64,000 nucleotides of DNA from CBDHDN01 sp965261585. GTDB lineage: Bacteria > Pseudomonadota > Alphaproteobacteria > UBA6615. Location: the NCBI GenBank assembly GCA_965261585.1, contig CBDHDN010000041.1, positions 1 through 64,000 on the forward strand, in the 5' to 3' direction. Below are positions 62,174-64,000 of this stretch, piece by piece. The position numbers and the translations under genes are program-made. The stretch's first letter is position 1. The number at the start of each line of letters is the position of its first letter. Below the pieces are notes generated by a model, which saw only the letters and a program-made list of their open reading frames with translations, did no database searches and was not told the origin of the DNA.

Positions 62174-62584
62174 ATGACCGATAATTTTGAGAAGAAAGTT
62201 GCTGTTGATGGGCCTGTGGTAAATGCGGGCGAGCTTGGCTCGTCCACGTTTTCCCCAGGCCAGGCTTTGCCGGCAGGCCCGCTGGGACTTGGCCAGCGAT
62301 GGACGGTGGCGCGCAAGCGTGAGGTCGTTCTGCGGCTTTTGCGTGACGAGCCGGTGCAACTTCTGTCGCGCCAGTTGGGCGTAGAGATCTTCCGGCTCGA
62401 GCAGTGGCGTGAGAAAGCGATCGGCGGGATCGACGCCTCGCTCAAGCAACGCAAGGGCGATCCGGTGCAGGCGGAACTGGATAGCGCCATGAAGCGGATC
62501 GGAGAGTTGACCATGCAGGTGGAACTGCTGGAGGCCAAGACGGAGACCTTCGGCCCTTTGGGGCGGCGGAGGTCGCGGCGATGA
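62174..62584 (+). CDS. IS3-family OrfA, full length
   Basis: This 136-residue OrfA starts from the ATG at 62174 (MTDNFEKKVAVDGPVVNAGE), preceded by GGAGG at good spacing. It has the same helix-turn-helix and C-terminal coiled coil as copy A. Unlike copy A the N-terminal 22 residues are in frame with the rest, so this is the ancestral form. It overlaps orfB by four bases. Confidence 0.85.
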   Translation: MTDNFEKKVAVDGPVVNAGELGSSTFSPGQALPAGPLGLGQRWTVARKREVVLRLLRDEPVQLLSRQLGVEIFRLEQWREKAIGGIDASLKQRKGDPVQAELDSAMKRIGELTMQVELLEAKTETFGPLGRRRSRR

Positions 62585-63476
62585 GTGCCGCCACCTCGCC
62601 CGGCACGGGTCTGGCCTACGGCCTGCGGCGGGTCTGCGCCGCCTGGGGCATGGCCCGCTCCTCGTTCTACGCCATGACCTCCGGCCAGCACGCCGAGCAG
62701 CCGCCGGCAAAGCGTCGGGGACCGAAGCCCGCGATCTCGGACCAGGCGCTGCTGGTGGCGATCGAAGCCGACCTGGAGGCATCGCCCTGGGCTACCGCAA
62801 GGTCTGGGCTCGGCTTCGGGTCTGTCGCGACATCCGGGTTGCCCGCAAGCGGGTGCTCCGCCTGATGCGCGAGAACAATCTGCTCTCGCCCCATCGCTGC
62901 CGCCGCCGTAGCGGCAATCCCCATGACGGTGAGATCATCACTCATGCCCCGAACCTCACGTGGGGCACCGATGGCGTTCGGGTGTTCACGGTGGACGACG
63001 GCTGGGGCTGGATCTTCACCGCCGTCGAGCATTGGAACGCCGAGTGTGTCGGCTGGCATGTCTGCAAGCGCGGCGACCGCTTCGCCGCCCTGCAGCCGAT
63101 CTCCATGGGGCTTGCCGGGCTGTATGGCTCGACCGCGGCCGGCGCGGCTCGGGGGCTGGCCTTGCGGATGGATCACGGCTCCCAGTATCTGTCGGACCAC
63201 TTCACCAACCAGATCAAGTTCTGGGGCATCCAGCCGTCCTACGCCTTCGTCGCCGAGCCCCAGACCAACGGCGTCGCCGAGCGGTTCAATCGCACGCTGA
63301 AGGAACAGATCATCCATGGTCGCATCTACCGCAACATCGCGGAGCTGCGGGACGCCGTCCGCGACTTCGTCGAACTCTACAATGCCCAGTGGATCGTCGA
63401 AAAGAACGGCTACCTGAGCCCCGCTCAAGCTCGTCAGGCGTGGCACGCCGCGATCTCAATCAGGCCCGCCGCGTGA
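62581..63476 (+). pseudogene. IS3-family OrfB, disrupted by a 10-bp deletion
   Basis: It is identical in layout to copy A's OrfB, but after the codons for LEASPW ten bases are missing. Copy A reads GGG-AGGGCGAGGG-CTACC and copy B reads GGG-CTACC, so the loss lies between direct GGG repeats. The frame shifts and stops at about 62863. The catalytic DDE part continues only in another frame from 62853 on. Copy B therefore cannot make an active transposase unless recoded, and would depend on copy A. Confidence 0.87.
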
Positions 63477-63591
63477 GACAAACTTGTGTCCAAGGAACCG
63501 GGTGCGCTACACCTGCAGGAAATAGCGCCGGCTGAGTTGTTGCTTGATCATCGTTACCTCCCGTGTTCGGATTCTCGGATTGCGTTGAGCT

Positions 63592-64000
63592 TCAGGTCTC
63601 CCAACTCGCCCACTTCTTCCCGATCAGGAAGAAGATGACGTAGATCAGAATGCCCATGACCGCGAGAACGATGACGACCGCGAAGAACTGCGGCATCTGA
63701 ATCATCGATGAGAACGTCGTCAGGCGGTTGCCGAGGCCGAAGCCACCGCCAACCATTTCGGCGCCGACGGCTGTCAGCAGGCCGAAGATGGCGCCGATCA
63801 TCAGCCCGGTGATGATCATCGGCAGGGCCATCGGGAAACGGATCTTCATGAAGGTCTGAAACGTGGTGGCGCCGAACGAGCGGGCCAGTGCGATCTTCGC
63901 CAGATCGACGCGGCGGAAGCCGGTTGCCGAGTTGATCATCACCATTGGTCCGGAGGCGAGCGCCACCGCGATAATGCGCGGCTCATAGCCGAAGCCGAAG
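63592..64000 (-). CDS. ABC transporter permease (BPD_transp_1), partial
   Basis: This is the C-terminal 136 or so residues of an inner-membrane permease of the nitrate/sulfonate/taurine type, running off the right edge. The coupling EAA-loop is visible as A-R-S-F-G-A-T-T-F-Q-T-F-M-K-I-R-F-P-M-A-L-P. Two or three helices follow (G-L-M-I-G-A-I-F-G-L-L-T-A-V-G-A-E-M and FFAVVIVLAVMGILIYVIFF). The stop at 63592 is 41 bases before the binding-protein start, so the two were one operon reading leftwards. Confidence 0.88.
   Translation of the reverse strand, partial: FGFGYEPRIIAVALASGPMVMINSATGFRRVDLAKIALARSFGATTFQTFMKIRFPMALPMIITGLMIGAIFGLLTAVGAEMVGGGFGLGNRLTTFSSMIQMPQFFAVVIVLAVMGILIYVIFFLIGKKWASWET

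Larger units (their letters stand above)
62108..63511 (+). mobile_element. IS3-like insertion sequence, copy B (1404 bp)
   Basis: It has the same ends as copy A (TGAGTCGGACCCGA at the left; TGTAGCGCACCCGG as complement at the right), inverted relative to copy A. It is flanked by a perfect 14-bp direct repeat CCTGCAGGAAATAG at 62094-62107 and 63512-63525. Removing the IS and one repeat restores the reading frame of the substrate-binding protein, which proves the repeat is a target duplication. IS3 elements normally make 3-5 bp duplications, so this length is unusual. Confidence 0.92.
61198..63551 (-). pseudogene. ABC transporter substrate-binding protein (NMT1/TauA-like), interrupted and truncated
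   Basis: The gene starts at the ATG at 63551 behind GGGAGGTAAC, with a twin-arginine-like leader (I-K-Q-Q-L-S-R-R-Y-F-L-Q). After 40 bases IS3-like copy B is inserted (62108-63511). The frame resumes at 62107 and covers a nitrate/taurine-type binding fold (DYPYWIAREFGYFGDIETEL, GRADMGFPSPGVFSFAIENG, D-L-K-E-M-A-G-K-T-V-L-L). It ends after REGWGAHELARWEL where group II intron B begins. Subtracting the IS and one 14-bp repeat leaves exactly 312 codons in frame. The C-terminus is missing from the window. A permease gene lies just upstream. Confidence 0.85.

Overview
High-GC DNA (roughly two-thirds G+C) from an alphaproteobacterium. The core gene order is the one known around the chromosomal replication origin of this class: secB, dnaQ, coaE, aroE, maf and ppsR on one side, then hemE, hemH, hemJ, rho, mnmE, mnmG, rsmG, parA and parB on the other. 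Genes to the left of position 25737 (except secB) read leftwards and genes to the right of 26104 read rightwards. The 368-base gap between ppsR and hemE is therefore the candidate oriC, and two parS palindromes lie 13 kb away inside rsmG. A PEP-CTERM surface protein, a PrsT-like TPR lipoprotein and a heptose/polysaccharide cluster fit a free-living or host-associated Rhodospirillales-like bacterium, but the genus cannot be fixed from this window.

Layout. 180-1585: an IS3-like element. 1819-3611: TadE/TadG-like pilus or surface genes. 3800-6186: a DMT permease, an outer-membrane barrel protein and a duplicated permease tail. 6212-10493: a broken PrsT-like gene and a PEP-CTERM protein behind a sigma-54 promoter. 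10757-13253: thpR, FIST and esterase genes. 13252-17912: an ABC exporter with a dead permease, a CDP-alcohol phosphatidyltransferase and a YceI protein. 17976-21361: an ISNCY/IS1202-type element carrying a group II intron. 21463-41511: the origin-proximal housekeeping block, with a small redox, hydrolase and DNA-repair operon inserted between rho and mnmE. 41725-44221: a broken TPR/O-GlcNAc-transferase-like gene. 44357-48518: a nest of three insertion sequences. 48534-49805: a MITE, mmcB and a lipoprotein. 49824-59284: a leftward heptose and polysaccharide cluster. 59285-61197: a second group II intron. 61198-64000: an ABC importer (binding protein and permease) interrupted by a second IS3-like copy.

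How the parts work together. HemE, HemH and HemJ supply late haem steps. MnmE and MnmG modify the tRNA wobble uridine and RsmG methylates 16S rRNA. ParA, ParB and parS segregate the newly replicated origin. The 49.8-59.3 kb cluster makes and assembles a surface glycan: HldE supplies ADP-heptose, several glycosyltransferases and two methyltransferases build and decorate it, and an O-antigen-ligase-type membrane protein polymerises or attaches it.

The strongest theme is genome turbulence. At least seven non-transposon genes carry frameshifts, stops or deletions, and mobile elements are nested in one another. Comparing duplicate copies inside the window gives base-accurate element ends, target duplications and one empty intron site. 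Two observations stand out: an IS3-like element with unusually long direct repeats (14 and 22-23 bp), and a group II intron whose two flanks are the stumps of unrelated genes, as expected from recombination between two intron copies. No convincing undescribed defence or enzymatic system was found. Some single-base frameshifts could be assembly errors.
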